From positions 1 through 56,797 of the forward strand of contig JAFUDX010000029.1 in the NCBI GenBank assembly GCA_017464425.1: a stretch of 56,797 bases of DNA. Reading direction: 5' to 3'. Of the stretch, positions 38,174 through 47,700 are shown piece by piece. The translations under genes and the position numbers were made by a program. Origin of the DNA: Treponema sp. (lineage in GTDB: Bacteria; Spirochaetota; Spirochaetia; Treponematales; Treponemataceae). Position 1 is the first letter of the stretch; each line of letters opens with the position of its first letter. The notes below the pieces were generated by a model. The model ran no database searches and was not told the DNA's origin. It saw only the letters and a program-made list of their open reading frames with translations.

Positions 38174-40276
38174 TTATTTGCTTATTAAAACCAAGATGCT
38201 GTTTGCCACAACGACATAATGCTCTTGGGAATTTAAGGTTTCTTCGTCACCGCCAAGCAAAATGCTCGTGCGGTTTTCGATTGAAGTGTCGATGGTGCGA
38301 TACCATTTGCGCCCTGCCGATGGTTTTGGAATCGTAATCGTCAAATCGTGAATGTCCATGTTCATGGCGACAAAAAAATCGTTGTCGTCAGTTGGAAGCC
38401 CGTTCGCTTTTCCGCCCAAACGGAAGCCAAGATAGCGGTTCATTTTCTTCCAATCGGGAACTTTTCCGTCAAAATTGAACCACGAAATGTCAGGCGGATT
38501 GTCGAATTGGCTCGTTGCCGCCCCGCCGAAGAATTTGCGCCGCTGGAACACAGGGTGCTGGCTTCGGAGCGTAATCAATTTCTGCACGAAATCGAACATA
38601 TTCGAGTTGTTTTTGACATCTTCCCAGTTGAACCAAGAAAGGTCGTTGTCCTGACAGTAGGCGTTGTTGTTGCCGTTCTGTGTACGCCGCACTTCATCGC
38701 CCGCAACGAACATGGGCGTTCCCTGCGAAATCAAAAGCGTGGTAAAGAAATTTTTGACTTGGCGCGCGCGGAGTTTTTCAATCTTGGGGTTGATGACAGG
38801 TCCTTCGTAGCCGTAGTTGTAGCTCAAATTGTTGTCGTTGCCGTCGCGGTTTTCTTCGCCGTTGTCCTCGTTGTGCTTGTGGTTGTAAGTGACCAAATCG
38901 TTGAGCGTAAAGCCGTCGTGCGCAGTGACAAAATTGATTGAGTGAATCGGACCGCGCCCGCTGAGCGAATACAAGTCGTTTGAGCCTGCGATTCGTGTTG
39001 CCGCTTCGTTTGAAGTGTGCTCGTCGCCACGGATAAATCGGCGGATTCCGTCGCGGTAATGGTCGTTCCATTCGCACCATCTTCCGCCAGGGAAATTTCC
39101 GATTTGGTATGCACCGCCGCAATCCCACGGCTCGGCGATGATTTTTGTGTTTCGGAGAATGGAATCTTCCGCAATTCGCTTGGTGAGCGGAGCGACATCA
39201 GAGGGAAAGCCCTTTTCGTCACGCGTAAGCTCGGAAGCCAAGTCGAATCGGAAGCCGTCGACATGCATTTCAAGAACCCAGTAATGCAGACAGTCCATGA
39301 TGAAATCCTGCACCACAGGATGATTTGCGTTCACCGCATTTCCGCACCCTGAATAGTTCATGTAATATTCTTTGTGGTCGTGCACGAGATGATAGAAAAT
39401 GCTGTTGTCAAAGCCCCGGAAATTGAGCGCGATTCCGTTTTCGTTTCCTTCGGCAGTGTGATTGAACACCACATCGAGAATGACTTCAATTCCCGCGTTG
39501 TGCAAAGCCTTTACCATGTCTTTGAATTCACGCACGCACCCACCCGGCGTTCTGTCGCTTGAATACGAACATTTTGGCGCAAAGAAGCCGATTGTGCTGT
39601 AGCCCCAGTAATTCTTCATGCGTGCGCCCGTTCGCGGATTCACATTCGTGTTTTCGTATTCGTCAAATTCCATGACGGGTAAAAGCTCCACCGCAGAAAT
39701 ACCGAGCGACTGGAGATACGGAATCTTTTCAATTAAACCGCGGTAAGTTCCCGGATGCTCAACTTCAGAAGAAGGAGAGGCCGTAAATCCTTTGACATGC
39801 ATTTCGTAGATGATGGATTTTTGGAGCGGAATCGCAAGCGGTTTGTCATCTTCCCAATCGTAGTCTTCATCATCAACGACAACGCATTTTGGGAATTTTT
39901 CCATATATTTATCTTTGCCCGGAAGCATGTATTTAAAGACCGAGCCTTCAGAAAAAGCCTTTGCACGCGGGTCAAACAGCGACTGATTTTTGTCGAAGCG
40001 ATGCCCGCGACCAGGCGTAAATGCCCCGTCAACACGATAGAGATACAAATCGCCCGGCTTCAAGCCCTCGACAAAAACATGCCACAAATCGCCCGTGCGG
40101 TTCGTTTCTGGATTTAATTCAACTGTATGGTAGGGAGTAGCGTCTTCCGCCGAAGCATACAAATCAAGGTACACCTTTTTTGCATTGCGGCTGAAAACCG
40201 AAAAATAAACGCCCCGCGCCGTTACCGTAGTTCCCGGCCCAAGAGCCTTCCCCGCTGAAATCCGAATAGAGTCCAT
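38174..40276 (-). CDS. glgX: Glycogen debranching enzyme (isoamylase type)
   Basis: 700 residues from ATG 40276 (MDSIRISAGKALGPG). The CBM48 domain (about 10-110) precedes a GH13 barrel with VILDVVFNHTAEG, nucleophile Asp in VDGFRFDLASEL, acid Glu in IIAEPWDCGG and FVTAHDGFTL. It hydrolyses alpha-1,6 branches left by GlgP. No Shine-Dalgarno is visible; TTTAAA, 17 bp, TAGAAT lies 8 nt before the ATG, a weaker leaderless candidate. Confidence 0.93.
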   Translation of the reverse strand: MDSIRISAGKALGPGTTVTARGVYFSVFSRNAKKVYLDLYASAEDATPYHTVELNPETNRTGDLWHVFVEGLKPGDLYLYRVDGAFTPGRGHRFDKNQSLFDPRAKAFSEGSVFKYMLPGKDKYMEKFPKCVVVDDEDYDWEDDKPLAIPLQKSIIYEMHVKGFTASPSSEVEHPGTYRGLIEKIPYLQSLGISAVELLPVMEFDEYENTNVNPRTGARMKNYWGYSTIGFFAPKCSYSSDRTPGGCVREFKDMVKALHNAGIEVILDVVFNHTAEGNENGIALNFRGFDNSIFYHLVHDHKEYYMNYSGCGNAVNANHPVVQDFIMDCLHYWVLEMHVDGFRFDLASELTRDEKGFPSDVAPLTKRIAEDSILRNTKIIAEPWDCGGAYQIGNFPGGRWCEWNDHYRDGIRRFIRGDEHTSNEAATRIAGSNDLYSLSGRGPIHSINFVTAHDGFTLNDLVTYNHKHNEDNGEENRDGNDNNLSYNYGYEGPVINPKIEKLRARQVKNFFTTLLISQGTPMFVAGDEVRRTQNGNNNAYCQDNDLSWFNWEDVKNNSNMFDFVQKLITLRSQHPVFQRRKFFGGAATSQFDNPPDISWFNFDGKVPDWKKMNRYLGFRLGGKANGLPTDDNDFFVAMNMDIHDLTITIPKPSAGRKWYRTIDTSIENRTSILLGGDEETLNSQEHYVVVANSILVLISK

Positions 40277-40364
40277 AGATTTAGATTCTAACAAATTTTT
40301 AGGATTTTTTAAAGGTTTAATTCCATTTTTAAATATATTTTTTCATATCATCATAAAAAATTCA

Positions 40365-40399
40365 TTGTGATTTCTCTTACTTCCCTCTATAATACAAGA
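40365..40399 (+). promoter_or_regulatory. Leaderless-type promoter of the adenylate cyclase
   Basis: TTGTGA (40365-40370), 17-bp spacer, perfect TATAAT (40388-40393), six bases (acaaga), ATG at 40400. No Shine-Dalgarno. Confidence 0.65.
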
Positions 40400-43300
40400 A
40401 TGAAAAGAAGATTTTTCTTGTTTGCGGCATTTTTCTTTTTTACGCAATTCTTATTCAGTCAGGCTTCATTCCTTGACAATTATGTCTATCAAACATGGAA
40501 TTCTTTTGGCGGACTTACCGGCACTACCGCAACCGACATTTATCAGACTTCTGACGGCTATTTAAACATCGGAACATACGAAGGCTTGGTGCGTTTTGAC
40601 GGCGTTGAATTCAACACGGTGCGCCGTCGGCGAGACAACGACTACAAATTTTCTTCAGTCCGTATCATTCTGCAGGATTCAAAAGGATATGTTTGGCTCG
40701 GCTCAAACGACGAAGGTATCCACAAAATCGACCCCGTTACAGGCACAAGCAAGGCATACACCACGCAAAACGGTCTCCCGAATAATTCAGTTCGTGCGAT
40801 TTGCGAAGACAAAAACGGCAACATCTGGATTGGCACGGCGGCGGGCGTTGTTTATCTCACTCCGCGCGGGCATTTGATTACGCCGCAATTTCAGGCAGGT
40901 ACGGTCTCAAAGGGAATTATCGCGGTTTCGCTTTTTTGTGACACGGCGGGGCGGGTGTGGCTCATCACTTCCAACGAAAACGGTCTCTTCCTTTTTTCTG
41001 ACGGGCTTTTCCACACGATTCCTCAGATTGACGACTATTTTTCAAAAAATTCTGATGACGGAAAATATTTTGCCACCGCAATGACCCAAGACATAAATGG
41101 CGATTTTTGGATTGGCATGGCAGAAAAAGGCTTAATCAGGCTTCGTAACGGCGAATTCACAAAAGTCACCACAGGCACGGTTCTCGACAATTCTTCAACA
41201 TGGTCAATTTATGTGCTTTCTGACGGACGAATGGTGTTCGGAACGGAACGCGGCGTTGTCTCGTACAATAACGGCGGATTTTATGAAGCCAAAAAGAAGG
41301 AACTTGCCACCGCAAAAATCAACAAAATCATGCGCGACCGCGAAGGCAATATTTGGCTCGCCACTGACCGAAACGGCATCGGAAAGCTCACGCACGGAAA
41401 ATTCAGTGTCATGCACTTTGGTATCGCGGCAAATGCAATCGCTGAGGACGAAATGGGCAGGGTGTGGATTGGCACGGACACAGGCGTTCGCTGCTATGTG
41501 GGCGAAAAGGAAGTCAAAAACGCACTCACTGAATACACAAACGGCTACCGAATCCGCCATGTGGGCATTACACGCGCTGGCGAAATCTTAGTTTCATGCT
41601 ACACAAAGCCCGCGCAGCTCCTTTACAATCCGCGCACAATGATAGTAAAAAGCTGGACGACAGACGATGGTTTGGCTGGCAACAAAGTCCGCCTTGCAAT
41701 CGAAGCAAATCCAAACGAATATTATGTTGGTACTACCACAGGATTAAGCATTATCCACAACGATGGCTCAATTCACACTTTAAAACAGATTGACGGCCTT
41801 GAAAACGAATATGTCATGTGGATTATGAAGGACTCAAACGAAGTGGTATGGGTCGGTACGGATGGCGGTGGCATCTATCTGATGAAAAACGAGGCAATTA
41901 TTGCGCATATCACATCAGAAGACGGCTTGGTCGGAAACGTTATTTTCAAAATCACACAGGATAAAGAAGGCGCATACTGGATTTGTACGGGAAGCGGCAT
42001 TTCGTACTGCAAACCGTTTGATTCTGCACATACAATTCCAAGTGAATTCCAAAACATCAATTCTGACAATGGAATCGGCACTGACTCGGTTTTCCAGATT
42101 ATTCCAGACACGGCCGACAATTTGTGGATTACGAGCAATTACGGTATTGCTTCCGCAGAATTAAAAGAAGTGGTTGAATCGGCACAGAATGGCGAGCGAA
42201 TCACGAGCATGCAATACTACACCAAAAACGACGGCCTTGATTCTGACGGCATCACTTCCACCGCGCTAAGCATTTGTGACTCGCACGGCAGGCTTTGGTT
42301 TACGATGGTGGACGGCGTTGCAATCTACGACCCCATCAAAGTGCGCGAAAATCCCGTTATGCCACTCGTTCACATCGAAAGCGTTACGATTGATAATGTT
42401 GAATACAACGACATCGGCAAGGAAATTGTTTTGCGACCTGGCACCAAGCGAATTGACATCAAATTTACGGGGCTTAGTTTTGACGCGCCAGAGCGAATCA
42501 ATTTCCAGCATCAACTTACCAATTTTGAGGACAGCATGAGTTCGCCAAGCAAAGGGCGCACCGTTTCGTACACGAACATTTCTCCGGGCAAGCACACATT
42601 CCTTGTCATGGCAATCAACGGCGAAGGAATTTATTCTGAAGAAGCCGAAGCCATGCTTTTTGTGCAGAAGCCGCATTTGTGGCAGATGCCGCTTTTCTGG
42701 ATTATCGTTGCATTCTTGTTCATCGATATTGTGGGCGCGGTTTTCTACTTTAAACAGCGGGCTATTAAACTTGAAAATATCCGATTGGAAGGCATGGTTC
42801 AGGAGAGAACGGCGGAACTTGCCGCCGAAAAGGACAAGTCTGACCAGTTGCTTCGTGCCATTCTGCCTGATAAAATCGCTCTTGAACTTAAAGATGAAGT
42901 CCACTCAATCGCTCAGAGTTTTGACGATGTTACGCTGCTCTTCTCGGACATCGTGAGTTTTACCAAAGTTTCGAGCAACCACACGGCAGACGAAATCGTT
43001 CATGCGCTGAACAGTTTGTTTACGCTGTTCGATGAGCGGGCAAAGCGAATGGGTGTCGAAAAAATCAAGACGGTCGGAGATGCGTACATGGCGGCATGCG
43101 GCGTGCCTGAGCCAAATCCAGACCATGCAAAAATTATGATTGAATTTGCACGCGGAATGTATGAAGACTTAAACAAATACAACCACGAGGCAAAAATTCA
43201 GTTCAATATGCGAATCGGCTTAAACTGCGGGCCTGTTACGGCAGGGGTTATCGGAAAGACGAAATTCGTGTATGATGTGTGGGGCAACACCGTCAATGTG

Positions 43301-43456
43301 GCGAGCCGAATGGAAAGCGCATGCAATCCCGGTCAAATCCGCGTGAGTCAGGCGATGTTCGACCATCTTCAAGGAAAGGACATAGCATTTACCGAGCCGA
43401 TTGAATGTGACATCAAAGGCAAAGGTAAAATGGTAACATATGAGATAATTGGGTAG
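40400..43456 (+). CDS. Propeller-sensor class III adenylate cyclase
   Basis: 1018 residues. A signal/anchor ([19 protein letters not shown]) precedes a large extracytoplasmic region of two-component-type propeller repeats (about 25-660; repeats such as [39 protein letters not shown]), a Y_Y_Y domain (about 665-770), one membrane helix (about 775-797, [18 protein letters not shown]), a short coiled coil and a class III cyclase domain (about 840-1015). Metal aspartates are in FSDIVSFT and [14 protein letters not shown] and [15 protein letters not shown] carry the Lys/Asp pair typical of ATP specificity. It should make cAMP in response to an outside ligand. A binding lipoprotein gene follows 10 nt downstream. 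Confidence 0.9.
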   Translation: MKRRFFLFAAFFFFTQFLFSQASFLDNYVYQTWNSFGGLTGTTATDIYQTSDGYLNIGTYEGLVRFDGVEFNTVRRRRDNDYKFSSVRIILQDSKGYVWLGSNDEGIHKIDPVTGTSKAYTTQNGLPNNSVRAICEDKNGNIWIGTAAGVVYLTPRGHLITPQFQAGTVSKGIIAVSLFCDTAGRVWLITSNENGLFLFSDGLFHTIPQIDDYFSKNSDDGKYFATAMTQDINGDFWIGMAEKGLIRLRNGEFTKVTTGTVLDNSSTWSIYVLSDGRMVFGTERGVVSYNNGGFYEAKKKELATAKINKIMRDREGNIWLATDRNGIGKLTHGKFSVMHFGIAANAIAEDEMGRVWIGTDTGVRCYVGEKEVKNALTEYTNGYRIRHVGITRAGEILVSCYTKPAQLLYNPRTMIVKSWTTDDGLAGNKVRLAIEANPNEYYVGTTTGLSIIHNDGSIHTLKQIDGLENEYVMWIMKDSNEVVWVGTDGGGIYLMKNEAIIAHITSEDGLVGNVIFKITQDKEGAYWICTGSGISYCKPFDSAHTIPSEFQNINSDNGIGTDSVFQIIPDTADNLWITSNYGIASAELKEVVESAQNGERITSMQYYTKNDGLDSDGITSTALSICDSHGRLWFTMVDGVAIYDPIKVRENPVMPLVHIESVTIDNVEYNDIGKEIVLRPGTKRIDIKFTGLSFDAPERINFQHQLTNFEDSMSSPSKGRTVSYTNISPGKHTFLVMAINGEGIYSEEAEAMLFVQKPHLWQMPLFWIIVAFLFIDIVGAVFYFKQRAIKLENIRLEGMVQERTAELAAEKDKSDQLLRAILPDKIALELKDEVHSIAQSFDDVTLLFSDIVSFTKVSSNHTADEIVHALNSLFTLFDERAKRMGVEKIKTVGDAYMAACGVPEPNPDHAKIMIEFARGMYEDLNKYNHEAKIQFNMRIGLNCGPVTAGVIGKTKFVYDVWGNTVNVASRMESACNPGQIRVSQAMFDHLQGKDIAFTEPIECDIKGKGKMVTYEIIG

Positions 43457-43466
43457 GAGCAATAAA

Positions 43467-44651
43467 ATGAAAAAATCAGTGGTAATAGCAGGAATCGTTG
43501 GCGCGGCACTTTTGTTCGCATCGTGCAACGAAAAGAAGGTTGAAACCGTAAAAGTCGGGCTTTTGCACTCGCTTTCGGACACTATGTCCATTTCAGAGAC
43601 TTCAGTGCGTGACTCAGAATTGCTCGCAATTTCAGAAATCAATGCGAATGGTGGCGTGCTTGGAAAGCAAATTGTTACCGTTGAAGCCGACGGAGCGAGC
43701 GACCCGCAGGTTTTTGCCGAAAAAGCGCGTGATTTAATTCAAGATGACAAGGTCGTCACGGTTTTTGGATGCTGGACAAGTGCTTCTCGAAAGGCAGTTA
43801 AACCTGTTTTTGAAGAATTGTACAATCTTTTGTGGTATCCCGTTCAGTACGAAGGAATGGAAGCAAGCCCCAACATCATGTACATGGGCGCGTCTCCAAA
43901 TCAGCAGATTGTTCCTGCCGTTGATTATTGTGCCGAAACTTTTGGCAAACGAATGTTCCTCGTCGGAAGTGATTATGTATTCCCGCGCACCGCTAACCGA
44001 ATCATCAAGGCGCAGTTGGCTCAACTTGACGGCGACTGTCTTGGCGAAGAATATGTTCCGCTCGGCGAGGCAAATTTTTCTGACATAATTGCAAAAATTC
44101 AGGAAACAAAACCTGATGTCATCTTGAACACGCTCAACGGCGACTCAAATGTGGCATTTTTCGCCGCGCTCGGAAAGGCGGGCATCAATTCAAGCGTTAT
44201 TCCCGTCATGAGTTTTTCAATTGCCGAAGAAGAAGTCGCGAAGATGGATTTGGAAAATCTTGCAGGTCACTATGTTTCATGGAATTACTACGAAACCACC
44301 CAGACCCCGCGAAACGAAAAATTCGTCACCGATTACAAAGAAAAGTACGGCGAAGACCGCATGACTGGCGACCCAATTGAAGCCGCATACATCGCCGTGT
44401 ACATGTGGGCTGCCGCGTGCGAAAAAGCTGGTAGTTTTGATGTTGAAGCCGTGCGAGTTGCTGCAAAAGGCTTAAGTTTTACCGCTCCAGAAGGCGTGGT
44501 CACCATTGATGGCGGAAACCAGCACCTCTACAAGCAAGTCCGAATCGGCAAAATCAATGATAAAGGCTTAATCGATGAAGTGTGGGCAACTCCGTCAGCC
44601 GTCAAGCCAGACCCATATCTGAGCACATACCCATGGGCAAGAGGTTTGTAA
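43467..44651 (+). CDS. Urea-type (UrtA-like) periplasmic binding lipoprotein
   Basis: 394 residues from ATG 43467, TAGGAG upstream. Lipoprotein signal with lipobox FASC20. The type I binding fold has UrtA-like strings: [44 protein letters not shown], NYVxS-type [11 protein letters not shown] and [10 protein letters not shown] near the hinge. UrtA and its relatives bind urea or short amides. No urt permease or ATPase genes follow; instead it is the second gene of a two-gene unit with the adenylate cyclase, so it may present ligand to the cyclase sensor. Confidence 0.85.
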   Translation: MKKSVVIAGIVGAALLFASCNEKKVETVKVGLLHSLSDTMSISETSVRDSELLAISEINANGGVLGKQIVTVEADGASDPQVFAEKARDLIQDDKVVTVFGCWTSASRKAVKPVFEELYNLLWYPVQYEGMEASPNIMYMGASPNQQIVPAVDYCAETFGKRMFLVGSDYVFPRTANRIIKAQLAQLDGDCLGEEYVPLGEANFSDIIAKIQETKPDVILNTLNGDSNVAFFAALGKAGINSSVIPVMSFSIAEEEVAKMDLENLAGHYVSWNYYETTQTPRNEKFVTDYKEKYGEDRMTGDPIEAAYIAVYMWAAACEKAGSFDVEAVRVAAKGLSFTAPEGVVTIDGGNQHLYKQVRIGKINDKGLIDEVWATPSAVKPDPYLSTYPWARGL

Positions 44652-44669
44652 GGCATAACGCATAAAAGT

Positions 44670-44704
44670 TTGAATCATTCGCATATTTTTGGTATACTTT
44701 TTTT
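44670..44704 (+). promoter_or_regulatory. Leaderless-type promoter of the activase gene
   Basis: TTGAAT (44670-44675), 17-bp spacer, TATACT (44693-44698), six T residues, GTG at 44705. Confidence 0.65.
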
Positions 44705-47700
44705 GTGTCACAGAAAGCGTTACGAATGGGAATCGATGTCGGTTCCACCACTGTTAAGATTTTAATTCTCGACTCAGAAAAAAACGAAATCATTTACACG
44801 CACTACGAGCGGCATCACGCCGAGCAATGGGCAACAACGCAGCGGCTTTTGCGTTCCGTTGAAACGCAATTCCCTGGCGAGCGGTTCCGTATTGCGGTCT
44901 GTGGCTCTGGCGGAAAGCCGATCTGTGACAAAATCGGAGCGCATTTTGTGCAGGAAGTCGTGGCGAATTCGAGCGCGGTGCGTGCCTTGTATCCAGAAAC
45001 GCGGACGGCGATTGAACTGGGCGGGCAAGATGCAAAAATAATCTTTTTTTATGATGATGATGGTCGCTTGGTCACTTCTGACATGCGCATGAACGGAAGT
45101 TGTGCGGGCGGAACGGGCGCTTTTATCGATGAGATTGCCTCGCTTTTAAAAGTTCCGACCGAAGAATTTGAAGGGCTTGCCGCAAGCGGAAAGGAAGTGC
45201 ATTCGATATCGGGGCGATGCGGCGTATTTGCAAAAACCGACATTCAGTCCATGCTCAATCAGGGCGTTGAGCGCGCGGACATCGCTCTTTCTGCGTTTCA
45301 TGCGATTGTAAAGCAGACGGTGGGCGGTTTGGCGCAGGGCTTGGAATTAAAGCCGCCGATTATTTTTGAGGGCGGTCCGCTCACCTACGACCACACGCTT
45401 GTGAAAGCATTTGCTCAAAAACTCAATCTCAAGCCCGAAGAAATTATCCGACCAGAGCATCCCGAAACAATCGTTGCGCGGGGAGCGGCGATTGCGCTTG
45501 ACGAGCTTTTCCCGTGCGAAGATGATTCCGACGCGATTTTATTGAGCGATGCGATTCATGCCCTTGACGGTGGCGTTGTCCGCGTGGAGCATACGGGCAG
45601 CAAAGTCAAAAAAGCCTATTTTGAAAGCGAAGAAGAATGCAGGGCGTGGCGAGAAAAGCATAAATCTCCCGAACTTGCGAAAATCGATGTAAAGGCGGGC
45701 GACACGCTTAATGTATACATCGGAATTGACGCGGGAAGCACCACAAGCAAAATGGTCTTGATGACCGAAGACGAAAAAGTCTTTGACCGCTACTACGCGA
45801 ACAACCGAGGAGACCCAATCAATGTCGTGCGGCGCGGGCTTATGGAACTTCACGCAAAATACGAAGCGATGGGCGTAAAACTCAATGTCTTGGGTCTTGG
45901 CACGACGGGCTACGGCGAGCTTTTGATTGCGAAAGCGTACGGCGCGGATTATCACACGGTGGAAACGGTGGCACATGCAACCGCCGCCCGCCGCTTTGTT
46001 CCCGATGTGAGCTTTATCCTCGACATCGGCGGTCAGGACATGAAAGGCATTTGGGTCGCCGACGGAATCATCACGAATATCACGCTAAACGAGGCGTGTT
46101 CGAGCGGTTGCGGCTCCTTCCTTGAAAATTTTGCCTCGTCGCTCAAAATCCCCACGGACAAAATCGCCGATGCCGCGTTTCGCTCAAAAAAGCCCGCTGA
46201 CTTGGGAAGCCGCTGCACGGTCTTTATGAATTCAACGATTATCACCGAGCAGAAAAACGGCTGCGGTCCCGATGACATCATGGCGGGCTTGTGCCGCTCA
46301 ATCATCGAAAATGTGTTTACCAAAGTCGTGCGTATTGCAAACACGAGCATTCTCGGAAACAAAATCGTGGTGCAGGGCGGCACTTTCAAAAACGACGCGG
46401 TTTTGCGCTCGCTAGAGCAATACCTCGGCGTGGAAGTGACCCGCGCTCCCTACCCCGGCGAAATGGGCTGTATCGGCGCGGCACTTTTGACGAAGGAGAA
46501 AAGGGAAGAAAACCACAGATTACACAGATTGCACAGATTAGAAAATGTGGCAAACGAAAATACTTCCCCAAAAGAAGAAGTCGTAACTGACGAAAAATCA
46601 ACTGCTAACTTCTCACTGCTCACTTCTCACTCCTCTTTCATTGGCTTTGACGCGCTGGAGTCGCTTTCCTACACTCAGCGAGAAAATGTGATTTGCTCGA
46701 AGTGCGCCAATCACTGCTCGCGGAGCTTGATTCAGTTCTCGAACGGCACGACCTACATCACGGGAAACCGCTGTGCGCGTGGCGAAGTTGTTTTGAGCGA
46801 GGAATTGAGTGATGCAGACAAGAGCCTGAAAATTGCTGACGGCAGCGAAGACGAAGAGGCTGTTTCTGGCTTGGGTGCGCCCGAAAAGACGAAGCCGGGC
46901 GTGATTCCAGAATCAAAGACACGCTACACGCCCGATATGTTCTTGATTCGAGAGCAGCTTTTGTTCAAAAAATGGGATTACAAGCAAGTTTCGGCAAAAA
47001 AGAACATCACAATAGGCTTGCCGCGCACGCTTGAATATTGGGATTCAATGCCGTTCTGGTCAACCTTCTTCCGCTCGCTCGGCTACGATGTAATTCTCTC
47101 GCACAAAAGCAGCCGCGACATGTTTGAAAACGGCATTCCGTTCGTGCCAAGCGACACCGTGTGCTTCCCCGCGAAGTTAGCACACGGTCACATTCAAGAT
47201 TTAGTAAAACTGTTTAAGGAAAAAGAAAACCACAGATTACACAGATTAGAAAGCTCAACAGACGAAAATCTAACTGCTAACTCCTCACTGCTAACTGCTA
47301 ACTTTAGAATCTTCATGCCTATGGTGATGGAAATGCCCGCCACCGACAAGGCGCGTGCATCGAATTATGTGTGCGCGGTCGTGAAGGGCTATCCGCTCAT
47401 TATTTCGCACTCGGAAAATCCCGCACGGCGGTGGAATGTGCCGTTTGACAATCCGATGTTCCACTGGTATTCGGAAACTGACCGAAAAAATCAGATTATT
47501 TCGTATTTCAGCGAACAGTACGGCTTGCAGAAGTCTGAAATCGAAGCCGCGTTTGCGCAGGGAGAGGCGGCGATTTTGGCGTTCCGCGCAAAACTCCGCG
47601 AAGAAGGGCAGAAAATCATCGATAAGGTGACGGCGGAAAACGGTTTTGCCGTGGTGCTTGCAGGTCGCCCGTACCACACGGACGCGCTTGTGAGCCACGA

